From: Bipolaris cookei
Taxonomy: Eukaryota; Ascomycota; Dothideomycetes; Pleosporales; Pleosporaceae
DNA: 64,000 nucleotides
NCBI GenBank assembly: GCA_002286855.1
Contig: NRSV01000007.1
Location: forward strand, 659,507-723,506
Direction: 5' to 3'
Shown here: piece by piece, positions 22,750 to 34,098 of the stretch
Layout of the letters: each line of letters opens with the position of its first letter
Position numbering within the stretch: position 1 is the first letter of the stretch
Made by a program: the position numbers and the translations under genes
Notes under the pieces: generated by a model
Seen by the model: the letters and a program-made list of their open reading frames with translations, nothing else
The model's database searches: none
What the model was told of the DNA's origin: nothing

Positions 22750-24605
22750 ATGGCCGAGCTAAGCAGAGTCGAGTCGATGCAATACCCTGCCGGCCATTTA
22801 TCCCATCTTTCAGAGAATCAACAGGCCCAGCTTGTCGAGTTCAAGGCCATCTGCGAGAAGGCCGGCTACTACACGCCTGCAGTTAGGCAGAAACAAGCAA
22901 GCCATGACGACGAGACCTTACTGTGCGTGCAAAACTCAAGTACATCGCCGACAAGATTAGTGGGGCGCTGACTAGGAACAGGCGCTACTTGCGCGCACGT
23001 CGTTTTGTTTCCCAAGAAGCCTTCAAGCAGTTCAAGGACACTGAAGATTGGCGCAAGGAGAACAAGCTGAGCGAAATCTTCAACACCATTGACATCGAGG
23101 AGTACGAGCAGACACGTCGTCTGGTACCGATCCCCAGACCCACCACATGCTCATTCTCTCTAACAATCTCACCCAGTATCCGCAATGGCTTGGCCGACGT
23201 GATAAGCGCGGCATTCCCCTCTTCCTCTTCGAGGTCGCTCCGCTCAACTCCAAGAATATCTCTACATACGAAAAGCAACTCGCAAAGTCAAAGACCACCC
23301 TTCCCAACGTCCCAACCAAGAATCTCCGCCTCTTCGCCCTCTATGAATCTCTCACAAGGTTCTACTCGCCATTATGCTCCATGGTGCCTCGTGCCTACCC
23401 AGAAACTCCCATTTCACAGAGTAACAACATTGTGGATATCAGTAATGTTGGTCTGAAGCAATTTTGGAATCTCAAGGGACACATGCAGGACGCTTCCGTC
23501 CTGGCCACAGCACATTACCCAGAGACACTCGACAGAATATTTGTATGTTTACACCAATTTATACCAGGTCATTCCAGCAAGACTGACAGATGCTTAGATT
23601 GTTGGCGCGCCTAGCTTCTTCCCCACCGTCTGGGGCTGGGTCAAGCGATGGTTTGATCCCATTACGGTATCCAAAATCTTCATCCTCTCCCCGTCGAATG
23701 TATACTCCACATTATCCCAATATATCGACCACGAAAATATCCCCAAGAAATACGGCGGCGGTCTTGACTTTGAGTGGGGCCAATTGCCCAACCTGGAACC
23801 GGCCATTGAGGCGCAGATGAAGTGGGAGAAGCCAAACATACAAAATGGACGTAAGACATTCCCGATTGGGCCACTAAAGTGGGAAGATGGAAAAGAAGGA
23901 GCAATGGAGGCTTGGGGCATTGGCAGCCAGGGCGGCGCACAGAGACACGAGCTCATCTTCACCATCCCTAAGCCCGTGGGCTACAGACAAGGCGACGTCA
24001 TTCCACCTACACCTGTAGCTGAGATCGGAAATCCCCTCACAACAACGGGAACAGCCACGCACCCCCCAGATAGCGATGTGCCAGAGGTAGACACCCCACC
24101 TTCAGACCCCGACAGCCCAACCACGGCCACTACACCCACCACAACAACCCTGCCCATCCGCTCCGGCACCTCAGAACCTCGCTTCGAGCAACAAAGCCAC
24201 ACGCACGCCTCGGAGCAACTGGAGGAGGGCACTCCTGACGCTGCAACCATCGACCATGGTCACGGTGACAAGAGCGTCAGTGTCGAAACCTGCACCATTG
24301 GCCAGGCCCCCAAAGAGGTACCCCTCCCCGATCCACAGCAACCCGCGGCTCCCAGCTACCTAGACCAAGCTAAATCCGCCGCCGCATCAGCCTCCGCCGT
24401 AGTCACTTCCACCGCCACTTCGGCTGCCGAAGCCGTAGCCAGCGTTGTTAACGGCAAGGAGCACGATAAGCCTGCGGAGCCGGCCCGGGAAAAGAGCCCC
24501 GAGGAAAAAGAAACCGATCGCCAGATTGATACCACTAGTAACAAGGATGTCGAGGCATTCTTGAGGGATCAGACCGCGAGTCGGAGTCAGGTTGTTAGTT
24601 CGTAG
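22750..24605 (+). CDS. CRAL-TRIO (Sec14-like) domain protein with long disordered tail
   Basis: Exons 22750-22922, 22982-23123, 23177-23542 and 23598-24605 join in phase to 562 residues. Residues 20-100 are the helical CRAL-TRIO N-terminal part (with LLRYLRARRFVSQEAFKQF spanning intron 1). Residues about 105-275 are the lipid-binding lobe: GRRDKRGIPLFLFEV, the central SNNIVDISNVGLKQFWNLKG, HYPETLDRIFIVGAPSFFPT, and IPKKYGGGLDF, the hallmark end of Sec14 domains. Residues about 340-562 are Pro/Thr/Ser/Ala-rich and probably disordered. Sec14 relatives bind or exchange phosphatidylinositol and other lipids between membranes. The ligand here is not predictable. Intron 2 lies exactly between the helical part and the lobe. 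An ATG in good context (CACCATGG) supports the start. Confidence 0.93.
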
Positions 24606-24986
24606 TACAGCTACTACTGAAACGAGATTTTGTAGAGGGTTTTTTTTTGCAATACAAGGGGAATTGGAAATGAATGGAGGAAATTGTAGTGATACCATCG
24701 ACTTTACGCTCTAGGAATTCTCAATTCACATGTACACACAAACACGTTCGTATCTTCTGTGCATTGATTTGATTTTGTTGCAAAACTGATCTTGGTATTA
24801 CGAGCTGCCCCTTTAATTTGCCTAGGCCAAACATAGTCTCTACCTCAGCAATATGTCTCTCACGCACAAGTAATCAATCAGACAAAATGAAAAAAAGACG
24901 CTTCCACACGAAAAGAGCTAAACTTTCCAACGCCCGTAAATGCAAATATTCATTCCCATCTCCCCAACCTGTTCATGCCTTCACCC
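24606..24986. other. Short intergenic region between convergent genes
   Basis: 381 bp between the stop codons of the CRAL-TRIO gene and POM152. Nothing recognised. Confidence 0.6.
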
Positions 24987-27900
24987 TCAATACGTCAACA
25001 TCTTCTGCCCCCCACTCTTCCCATCCACGCCCTCCCCTGGCCTCGCAAAACTACACCACCGATCCTTAATCGAAACAACCTCATATGTACCCTCTTCCTG
25101 AACAGGAATACTCATCGTCATTTCGTGGCTAACCTCGGTGCGAATCTCCAGCACCTTGCTCTTTCTCCCCTTATTCGCATTCGTGCTGCGGGTATAAGTG
25201 AATTCAAAGGGCGGAGTGCCCCAGAACTGGAATTCGAGATCGGTGCCGCCGCCCTCGTGGATGTCGACTTCAGTGACTTGACCGCCCGAGAGGCGCACAG
25301 AGGGGATGGGATGGATGGTTTTGGTGAGGTCGAGACTGGCGAGGCATTCCGAGGCGGAGTCGCGGAGGCCTGTGATGGTGAAGGTTCCGGGGAGCTCGGC
25401 CAGACGGCGGAAAGTAGTGCCTGGGTTGGATGCCTTGCGCTCTTGCTTCTCGAATGTGTAGAAGACTGTAAAGGGGGATTGTCCGCCAAGGGCGAACGAG
25501 AGGCGCTCGCCAACGCAGAAGTCCTGGCGGTCTTCCAGAGGTGTGGCGGTTGGAGCATCATGCACGCTGATCTGGACACGGGGACCGCCTGGTGGGGGCT
25601 TGAGGGTACATCCGCGCGAGTCGCGAACCTTGCGGATGGAGATGGATGAGTGACCTAGATGCATCTTGCGGTGCTCAATCTTGAGATCGTACTTGTTCGT
25701 AGGAATGTTCTTGTGAATGCTGACCTCCGGTTTGGGTGTACCCTGGTGCTTGACCTCGACCTCAAGGTAGAAGGGTGCGACGCCCTCCAAAGTGATGGGA
25801 ATGACCTCTTCTCCCTCCGATTCCCGGGAGCAGTAACTGTACGTCTTCCCGGGCTTATCGAAACGAGCACTCGGCCGTGAGTGGACAGTTTGCTGGATAG
25901 TGATGGGCGAGAAATGCTTCTTCGAGTGGTCATAACGGGAGTCGGCAAGTTTCAAGAAAGTGTACTCGTAGGTACCAGCCTTGGAGGTTTCCGATCGTAT
26001 AGAAGCGAAGCCGCCTGCGGTGTGAAGATCTTTTTCACTAACGGAAGCTGTTTTGCCCTTCTTGTCCTTGTATTCCTGTCGATAAGAGATGTCAAAAGGA
26101 GGGTTACCTGTAATATAATCAGTATTGTTAAGTCAACAGTACGAGAGAGTACTCACCAGTCAGAGAGACATCAAATGCATCCTCGTCACCTTCACAAACA
26201 GGCTCTTTAATGTACTTGCTTCCATCAAGAACGGCGCTCTTTTCGGGGACGCTGAGCGAGGGTCGAGCCACCCAAGAGACATGAAATTGATCCGCCGTCT
26301 CATCAATCAGACCTGGACAGATAGAGTCCCTGACTGAAATAAGTTGATATGTGCCGTCGGTCTTGACATCAAGCCACGAGTTGGGGTTCTGGAAAGACTC
26401 TCGTTTGACTTCTTTGGTCTTCAGGTTCTCGTACTTGAGCGACCAAGGACCGTTTCCAGTAAAGCGAAGCGGTAACCCAACCTGTCGGCTTTCCAGTGCC
26501 AGTACCGACTGCTTGCCTTCAATGTGGCCGAAGTAAGCCTTGGGCCGTTCATGTCGTACATTGACCCTGGCTTCTTCTTTGAGAACTTCTTTGCATTTGG
26601 CCTTGTCAGTAACACTGGTCAATGCCACAACATACTCTCCACCACTGCTAAGCTTGTCGGTTCGAATAGTGTAGTGTGCGTTTTCGGTTTCGATAGAGCG
26701 CCTTGTACGTTTGCCGTTGTGAACAATCTCGTATTCGAGTTTCCAGGGTGCCTCTCCGACGAAGCCGACGTCGAACTCGGCGATATCGTCGATACAAGCC
26801 TGCTTGGGCCTTCTACTCTCAATGAAGTGTGCTTGTGCAGATGGCTTCACATCTTGCTGAAGTCTAATATTGTTGAGGGGCCTCTCCGGGTAGACAGAGT
26901 CGCTAATAGTCTTGAAAATATACTCGTAGTGACCGGCATCTTGTGGAGTGAGATCGATTGTGCTGCGAAGACTGGCAATCTGCAATGGTGTCTTTCTGAC
27001 CTCTCTTCCGTTGTCCTTCTTTTCGTAGTAGGTGAGTGTGAAAGGCGGACTTCCCACGAAATCGAGACCAACACGAAGACCGATTGGGTTACCAGCGCAC
27101 TTGTCGATAATGTCTTCGCTGTCCAATGTCATATCCGGCTCGGGTGGGTTTTGGAGAAGACATGAGGTAGGCTCAAAGACTTCGCCGTCACAGAACTCGG
27201 ATGATACAGACTTAATCGTGTAGAGACCCGCTGCTGAAATAGTTGGTTGCTCTCCCTTTCGCATAACCTGCTTTTGTAGGATAGCATCCGGGCTATGATA
27301 ACCATCGGCAATGATGTTCTCCTGAGGCGTGAAAAGGTACTCGACCGTGTGCGCAGTATCAATGGGGTTCTTGCCAGTTGAAGCGTAATGCACCGGTAGG
27401 CGGGCGGCGTTACCCTTGGGCACGCGTAGAGGATTCTGCGGGCTACATCCCTTGAGAAAAGCCGTAGGTCGCTCGTGAACCTCGAACATTTGACGAATGC
27501 CTGCAACCTTGGGTTTCGGTCGATCCTCATCGTCGACATTCACATAGCTAACAAAGTTGCCCAACCCATCCTGTACCTCTTCAATCTCGTACTCCCACGA
27601 ACCGCTGTTCGTAAGGGTTTCGTTCAAGGGTACCAGAACCTTCTGCGATCGAGCCCAGGAAATGTCTTCGCGTCCATTCTTTACCAATGCTTGTGATGTG
27701 TGCCTGGACAGAGGCGAGATGACGTCCTCTGGCTGCAAATTCTGAAACTGGGATCCACCTCGAGGCTTTCCGTTTACTGTCAGGCGGTACTTGACGCTAA
27801 GCGGCGGAGTGCCCTCAACTTCCAGCGAAACATTGGATAGATCGCTTCGACATCTGTTGTTACCAGTGGGTTTGACTCGAGCTTGCGGGCAGGTAGTTAC

Positions 27901-28827
27901 CACAGCATTGGTTGAGCGCGGTCGCACCTGGAGCTTCGACTGATCCATAACCTTCTTCAAAAGATATACGCCTGGCTTCTTGATGGTGTAGGTCAATGTG
28001 AGCGGGTCATCGGGGTTGGCGTTCTTGACCGCCTTTCTTGCTTTCTTTAGCATTCCCTTTAGCTCACTCTTCTTGACTGTGATAGTCTCATTCATGTTGG
28101 TGTCGATGTCGATACGCAAGAGTTCCATCTCATGAGGCTCGGTCTGGTTGATCCTGATGGGAATGTCGAGTTGAGAGATGGTTGAGCTGAGACAGAAAGA
28201 CTGTCTTTCCGGGTTCAGGATGGCAGATCCCTCGGGTAAGATGTTGACAATCTGCTTTCCGAGAATTAGGGATGCATTGTGTATAATTGCGCCAGGCTTG
28301 ACGCTCCGTTCGCTGATGGCCAGTTCGCTATCCCACAGGAAACCAATCAATCCCATGAACCAAGCTTGTACGGGTATGCCAATTCTGAACATGAGCATGA
28401 CGTCGATTCCGGCATGCATTACGAATAGGAGAAAAGCAGCGCCATTGCCCCATTCCAGCCAGGGAATCTCGAGCAGCGGCACGCCGAACATGAACAACAC
28501 GTCAAAGAAACACCATTTCAGACACAGCCACAGCGACTCGTCGTCCTCGAGCGCTAGCGTATAGAAGTCATATGTCCGGTATGCCCATAGGGCAATATAG
28601 ACAGCGAAGACATAGAAGCGCTGCTGGGCGGGATCGAGAATGTCCGAGGGTATGAGGGGCCCTGAGGTCGGCTGCGGAGGGGCTTTTGGAAGATCGGGAA
28701 GTGGCGATCGAATGTTTGGCCGCGGGGAGGATGTTTCTGGGCTTTGCAGGCCGGGAGACCTGTTGGCATTGTTGTGTGGTGTCTGTGGGAAGCCGCCCAC
28801 GCCTCGCCGGGCTGGTGTGCTGTTCAT
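24987..28827 (-). CDS. POM152: Nuclear pore membrane glycoprotein POM152
   Basis: Exons 28827-26157 and 26107-24987 give 1,263 residues, close to the usual ~1,250-1,340. Residues 1-65 are a Pro/Ser-rich cytoplasmic or nuclear tail. Three hydrophobic segments follow at about 71-90 (YVFAVYIALWAYRTYDFY), 102-119 and 128-147. The rest is a luminal array of about ten Ig-like beta repeats with recurring signatures such as GTPPLSVKY, GSPPFTLTY, GEAPWKLEYE, GNGPWSLKYE, GQSPFTVFY and GTPPFEFTY. POM152 anchors the membrane ring of the nuclear pore, with the Ig chain in the perinuclear lumen. The single intron falls within one repeat signature (G|NPPFDISY). The reading frame also has an upstream ATG at 28986, adding 53 residues. 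I prefer 28827 because it is closer to the start usual in this family. Head to head with the deubiquitinase gene. Confidence 0.93.
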
Positions 28828-29349
28828 CGCACCAGGAGTAGAGTCTTGACCAATGTCGTGTTCATGGGCCGGGAAATGCGACGGCGGAGATGGAATCAGC
28901 CGGTATTCTTTGCGGAGTTGGGGTGCTTGTCGACGGTTCCTCTCCTTGGGCGACGTGAGACTGGCAAACAAAACATTTACTGACATCTACGCGACAGGCG
29001 CGACAAGGATGATACGAACTGCGTTGTCCTGGCCAGCCAATCAGAGCTGCGTAACCCCGAGCTATTGGTCACGTGTCGTCTGCCTAGCATCACCATTGCC
29101 TACCTGCTCTTGCTGCGCTACTCCACATTCACTATCTAGCGGCACATTGATCGCTTCTTATTGTCGTAACACGCCACAAGCTGTCGAGTAGGATTTTGTG
29201 TAAGCCGCAGATCCCGTCGCCATGCTCGTCTACTTTCCTTCTCTTCACCCTCCAAATGTTCACGCGTACACGTGAGCCTCTTCTACTTTGACTCAAGATA
29301 CGACACATTTTCCTCTCACTCACGAGCTTTTTCACCTGAATCACTCGCC
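28828..29349. promoter_or_regulatory. Shared divergent promoter, POM152 / UCH deubiquitinase
   Basis: About 520 bp between divergent start codons. It contains CCAATCAG at about 29037 and TCACGTGTC at about 29069, plausible CCAAT-factor and E-box sites. No gene inside. Confidence 0.4.
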
Positions 29350-30963
29350 ATGGCGCAGTTGTATTGCCATCAGCCGACCACTGGCTACGATGTCTTGGCA
29401 ACAACCCGAGACCATGCTCAGGAGCAGGCGATGCCCGACAAAGATTCAGCAAACACAGTGGACGTTACTGATTCTAAAATTATGCGAGAGGAGAGCGGCG
29501 CGTCGACGCCCCAGATTTCCGCAGACTTTGGAATCTTGGTGAAGTCTTCCAAAGCAGCTTCACCCAATACCAGGAAGCGAAGTCCGCCTGAGCCGTCAAA
29601 TTCCAACCCTGATAGCAAGAGATCCAAAGCCTCGCCATCACCCTCAGCACCTAAGGATGGTCTCGCAATTAAGCCGGCCTTTCCAAGCCCTCCAGACATG
29701 CCCGCGACTACCTTTGACAAAGAGACCTGGCAAGGCTTCTGTGAAATCGAAAGCGAACCCGCATGTTTCTCCGTCATCCTCCGCGAAATGGGCGTCGAAG
29801 GCATGACTGTTCGCGAAGTTTTCAGCATGGACCAGCAATTCATCCGTGAAAATGTTCCCCAACCAATTTATGGTTTCATTTTGCTATTTCACTACCGCCA
29901 GTTTGGTAACGAGGATCAACAAAACGAGTGCTCCGATAGGGTGTGGTTTGCTAACCAATTACCGGCCCAGAACAGCTGTGCAACGCTGGCCATGATAAAT
30001 ATTCTCATGAACCAGACCACAGAGGTTTCTATTGGGGAGCATCTAAAGCAATTCAAGGACTTCACCAAAGATTTTACGCCTTATCAGCGCGGCGAAGCAT
30101 TTGCAAGTTTCGATTTCGTCAAGAGAATTCACAATTCTTTTGCCAAGAAGATGGATATCTTAGAAGGCGACAAGAATCTCAGCCACAAAGTCAAGCGTGC
30201 CAGGGGTCTCAAAACACAACTGGCTGAAAAGAGCAGGCCAAGAAAGAGAGGGACAAAGTCACGGCGAGCTTCTGTCGACTCGGTAGCTACAGACCATAGT
30301 GAGGAGAGGGTCGAGGATAGTGCACACCACTACATTGCTTTCGTTCCTGTTGGTAATGAAGTCTGGAAGCTAGATGGCTTCGACAAGTACCCGACGTGTG
30401 TGGGTTCCTTCAAGCCAGAACAAGGGGAGACGTGGTTAGAATCACTTTCTGAGACAATTGCCACCCTCATGGCAGCAGGTGACGACGACTACGGTGTTAT
30501 AGCACTGACGCAGTCCCCTCTAATTCCCTTACGCAAGCGTGCCAGTCTTACGATCAACACTCTAGCACATGTCAAAGCACGCCTCGACCACCTCTCCCAA
30601 TCTCAATCTCAATACTGGAGACCCCTCGTCAGTGAAGACGAGCAACCACCCAACCCTTACATGCTTGGTTTTGAGCCGTATCTCGCTGCCAATCCTGTGC
30701 CTGAGGTGCTCAAGGAAGCCATTGACAATGAAGATATGCGGCAAGTTCTTGCGCGACGTCAGCAGCTGGTTATCCAAACCAACGATGACAGTACACAAAT
30801 CATGATGGAGATGCAGAATGAGGCAGAAGAAGACAAAAAGGCTACACAACGGCGCTATGACTCTGGTCCAGTCATCAAGAAATGGCTGGAGATGCTAGCC
30901 GAAAACGGCTATCTGGAAGAGAATCTTGAGCGCTTTATGCCTTGCAAAGGGAAGAAGAAGTAA
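29350..30963 (+). CDS. Ubiquitin C-terminal hydrolase (peptidase C12), UCH37/BAP1-like
   Basis: An intronless gene of 537 residues. The UCH domain starts at about residue 128 (ETWQGFCEIESEPACFSVIL). The oxyanion Gln and nucleophile lie in PAQNSCATLAMINILMN (Cys210), the general base in AHHYIAFVPV (His327), and the Asp in EVWKLDGFDKYP (about 342). All three catalytic residues are present. The active-site crossover region contains a basic insert (about 280-325, rich in RPRKRGTKSRR) that looks like a nuclear localisation signal. After the catalytic core come helical residues up to 537, including a ULD-like end (IKKWLEMLAENGYLEENLERF) as in UCH37/BAP1. In those proteins this tail binds the proteasome subunit Rpn13 or ASX proteins; the partner in fungi is inference. 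A basic KRSPPEPSNSNPDSKRSK segment near residue 78 is a second possible nuclear signal. Confidence 0.93.
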   Translation: MAQLYCHQPTTGYDVLATTRDHAQEQAMPDKDSANTVDVTDSKIMREESGASTPQISADFGILVKSSKAASPNTRKRSPPEPSNSNPDSKRSKASPSPSAPKDGLAIKPAFPSPPDMPATTFDKETWQGFCEIESEPACFSVILREMGVEGMTVREVFSMDQQFIRENVPQPIYGFILLFHYRQFGNEDQQNECSDRVWFANQLPAQNSCATLAMINILMNQTTEVSIGEHLKQFKDFTKDFTPYQRGEAFASFDFVKRIHNSFAKKMDILEGDKNLSHKVKRARGLKTQLAEKSRPRKRGTKSRRASVDSVATDHSEERVEDSAHHYIAFVPVGNEVWKLDGFDKYPTCVGSFKPEQGETWLESLSETIATLMAAGDDDYGVIALTQSPLIPLRKRASLTINTLAHVKARLDHLSQSQSQYWRPLVSEDEQPPNPYMLGFEPYLAANPVPEVLKEAIDNEDMRQVLARRQQLVIQTNDDSTQIMMEMQNEAEEDKKATQRRYDSGPVIKKWLEMLAENGYLEENLERFMPCKGKKK

Positions 30964-31746
30964 TGTATCAAATATAGGCATATAGAGCTGTGGGGTGGTG
31001 GTTATCTCAAGGACAGTTTAGTCTAACTAGATACCCAGAGTAAGGTGTACTCGTGGGTTATTTAGGTTGCTTACATATGGCTATATTCTATCACTAGGTA
31101 ACTACACATATATAATCAGTAATTCTAGCTCCATAGAACAAATATCACAAAGGCCATGATAACCTTGCCGGTTCCATAAATTATCACATTCTCAGAGGTT
31201 TTGCTGCTCTGATTTCCTGTAAGAAATCAATCAATAGAGGGCGAGAGAAAGGGCAATGCGACAAGAGGCTCATAGCTGTGCGTCGCTAGCGCGTCAGACT
31301 AGTCCGCATTTTATCATGACCATAGTCTCAATCATACGTTCTTCCTTCTAGTCTATTGAAATGGTGCACAGGGAAAGTCATCTGACATGTATTGAGCGAC
31401 AAGTAGACTGAGTAGGTAAGTTGCGGTTTTGAGATGTAGACAAGTGTGGTACGGACATGCATGAGCGACAACACGTACCCGCATGGGTAGCAGAAAGCGC
31501 GTTGCATATCTATGGTCTATACTGGTAATTTTCCAATTTCGAGGTCAAGGATCATGACGCACTTTCAACGTAAGCTCACTTTGTATTTACAAAAGTCGCT
31601 GTAAAATGCACGTGACGTCATGGACCTGCCCGCAGTAGTACATGGGCTTACTGATCTAATCTATTGCACTCATCTTATCAAAGATTAAAACCACACCACA
31701 TGTCAAACATCAACTTCCAGACTCTTCAAACCTCCCAACTACCACA
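30964..31746. other. Intergenic region
   Basis: About 780 bp, AT-rich, between two plus-strand genes. A GTGACGTCA-like CRE/AP-1 site lies at 31612-31620, about 130 bp before the next ATG. No gene found. Confidence 0.5.
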
Positions 31747-32856
31747 ATGACAGAGACATCCTCGGAAATCACATGGCATTCCATACCCCACTCGGACGCA
31801 ACATGCAAAGTCCACCTCATCCAAGCCGGCGGCCTCTACATCCCCTACGACCTAGTCCTGCTTCCGGACTCGGACAAGCCCAATGACCCCTCAGGATTTA
31901 AAGCACCAAAGGAGGAGCGAAAAACATATTACGCTCCGGACTATGTCTTCCTGATTGAGCACACAGCATCAGGAACAAAGTACATGTTCGACCTCGGCAT
32001 ACGGCCAGACCTCGAGAATCTACCCCCACTCATCCAGGAAACCGTACTTCCCGTCTTCAAGTGCGAGCCCAAGTCTCCTGAGCATATACTTAGAGAACAC
32101 GGCTCACCTGAGCAGCAACCAGAGAAGGTCAAGGCTGTTATATTCTCGCATATGCATTTCGATCACATGGGTGATGGGGCAAAAGGCGGGTTCGAAGGTG
32201 CAGAGTTGTGGGTTGGACCTACGTGTTGTACGTATGCACGTCCGGGTTACCCGGTCGAGGAGAGGGCACCAACGCTAAGTGATACGCTGCCTATGGATGG
32301 GAATAGAAAGGTTGTAGAGTGCTATATACCTGATGGCCTACTCCGAGATACTGGAGACAAGAGAGCAGGCCAGGTTGTGCAAGGGATGAAAGAAGGAAAG
32401 TATGCTGCTGTTGATTTGAAAAAACCAGAGTGGATACGCCTGGGTGCTTTTGAGCGGGCATATGACGTTTTTGGCGATGGAGCAGCGTACATTATCGATG
32501 CACCGGGGCATTCGCCAGGGCATCAGATGATGCTAGTGAGAACAACTTCTGGCTCTGGTGACGAGGAAAGCTCGTTTGTACTCTTGGGTGGCGACTGCTT
32601 CCACCACATCAGCATCCTTAAGGACCCAAGCCGCACTGCTCGTCCGCCCTATGTAAAAGGTTGCATGCATGTAGACCCCGAGCAGGCGATCAACACCATG
32701 TTACGCACAAGGGAATTCGCACGAAAAGACTACATCTGGGTAATAGGAGCCCATGACATAACCATCGGCGAAGGAATTCAACCCGGAGTCAAAGAACTCA
32801 AAGGCCTCATAGACATCACCAGCTGGCGAGCCTTAGGCTGGAAAACCCCACTCTAG
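31747..32856 (+). CDS. Metallo-beta-lactamase-fold hydrolase (lactonase-like)
   Basis: An intronless gene of 369 residues. The metal-binding signature is intact: SHMHFDHMGD (His135, His137, Asp139, His140), APGHSPGHQ (His255), GGDCFHH (Asp283) and a late GAHD (His336). This is the two-metal set of the fold. The arrangement, with a long insert between the first and second metal loops, resembles fungal relatives of N-acyl homoserine lactonases and other uncharacterised lactone or ester hydrolases. The substrate is unknown. There is no signal peptide, so it is probably cytosolic. The ATG context (ACCACAATGACAG) is good. No cluster of biosynthetic genes surrounds it, so I do not propose a pathway. 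Confidence 0.92.
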   Translation: MTETSSEITWHSIPHSDATCKVHLIQAGGLYIPYDLVLLPDSDKPNDPSGFKAPKEERKTYYAPDYVFLIEHTASGTKYMFDLGIRPDLENLPPLIQETVLPVFKCEPKSPEHILREHGSPEQQPEKVKAVIFSHMHFDHMGDGAKGGFEGAELWVGPTCCTYARPGYPVEERAPTLSDTLPMDGNRKVVECYIPDGLLRDTGDKRAGQVVQGMKEGKYAAVDLKKPEWIRLGAFERAYDVFGDGAAYIIDAPGHSPGHQMMLVRTTSGSGDEESSFVLLGGDCFHHISILKDPSRTARPPYVKGCMHVDPEQAINTMLRTREFARKDYIWVIGAHDITIGEGIQPGVKELKGLIDITSWRALGWKTPL

Positions 32857-34098
32857 TCCTTCCAGTTCCAGGCACTCAAAATGCAGTAATCGTCGCGAAG
32901 CCCCTACCCCCCTTCTTCTAGTACACGAGTAATACTCACAACAAGCCCGGGTCCCACCCCCCCTCCCCCCCTCCATTCTTTGTCAAAAGCATCGATATGA
33001 CATCGAAAATTCCCTTCTTCCTCTAAAACAGTTCAATGCACAATCCCATGAACTTCTCCCAAGCTTCTTGGCTCCCGAAACACAAAAAGCTTGACCATCG
33101 TTCCTTTGCGTCACACCGTCCGCGTTTAACCCCACTTGCCCCCCTTATCCTCCCGTAACAAGAAGGGCCCAGTCTCGTACTCGGAAACGCTAGTTTGAAG
33201 GACATCAGGAGGGATCGGGGGGTTGGTAGGGGAAGGGGGGTTAAGGGAGTAGATAGGGAGAGAGACAGGGAGACAGGGAGGTGTATGTAAGGTACCATAG
33301 TTTTCCCGGGAACACCCGCATCTTGGCGCGCTCGAGAGCTCTCGAGTGCTTCGATAGGAAAAAAAGTTGCGGCGTACGCTGTTTCGAGGGGTTTCTTGGC
33401 ACGATGGGCCCCGCATGAAGGTGTCTTGTGGTGTGATTTTGCCCCAGGCGCCGATATAAGGGACGTGATGCCTAGAGACTTTTTGTTGCAGTGGTGACGA
33501 GGGGGACTCGGGGCTCGGGGCTCGGAGGCTGGGCTGGATTGGCGTGTATAATGAAAGGGCGGTTTTGATATATATCTAGTAGGTATGATACCTATAGCGA
33601 AGTTGATATCAATAGAGTCTATTTCATTGCCCCTTCTTGCTAGAAGGATCTATGTAGATGGCATTATTAATGTAATATGCGCATGCATTCGTAAGTGTGA
33701 ATCTATATATATCTTTTTTTTTGGTTTGCTAAGATCTCATTAATAACATTGCGTTTTCGAGGATTGTTGTCAACAGCCGACTTGCAGCTGAGTACATAAT
33801 TAGGTCTGAGAACATGATAAACTGGGGATAAAAAATGACGATAACGAAGATTGTAAAAAAATAGGGGGGAGGTGGTAGTGATGCTAGATGAGCGAATTAC
33901 TATATATACAACGAGTAATAAGATAAAGGTTGCAAGAAATTCGCTTCCCAATTGGTTTAACGCGTAATAAAGGAAAAAAATGGGTTATGGTATCTCGAAT
34001 CCACTTTGCTCTTTCTCCTCCTCCAACACATACATACTCTCTTCCATCCCATCATCTTTCTTGGATGCGAGTCATAAAACAAGAGCGGTACACGAGAC
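32857..34098. other. Intergenic region between convergent genes
   Basis: About 1.24 kb with C-rich runs near 32955-32975, purine-rich DNA at 33200-33290 and AT-rich DNA at 33560-33920. No gene was recognised. Confidence 0.6.
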
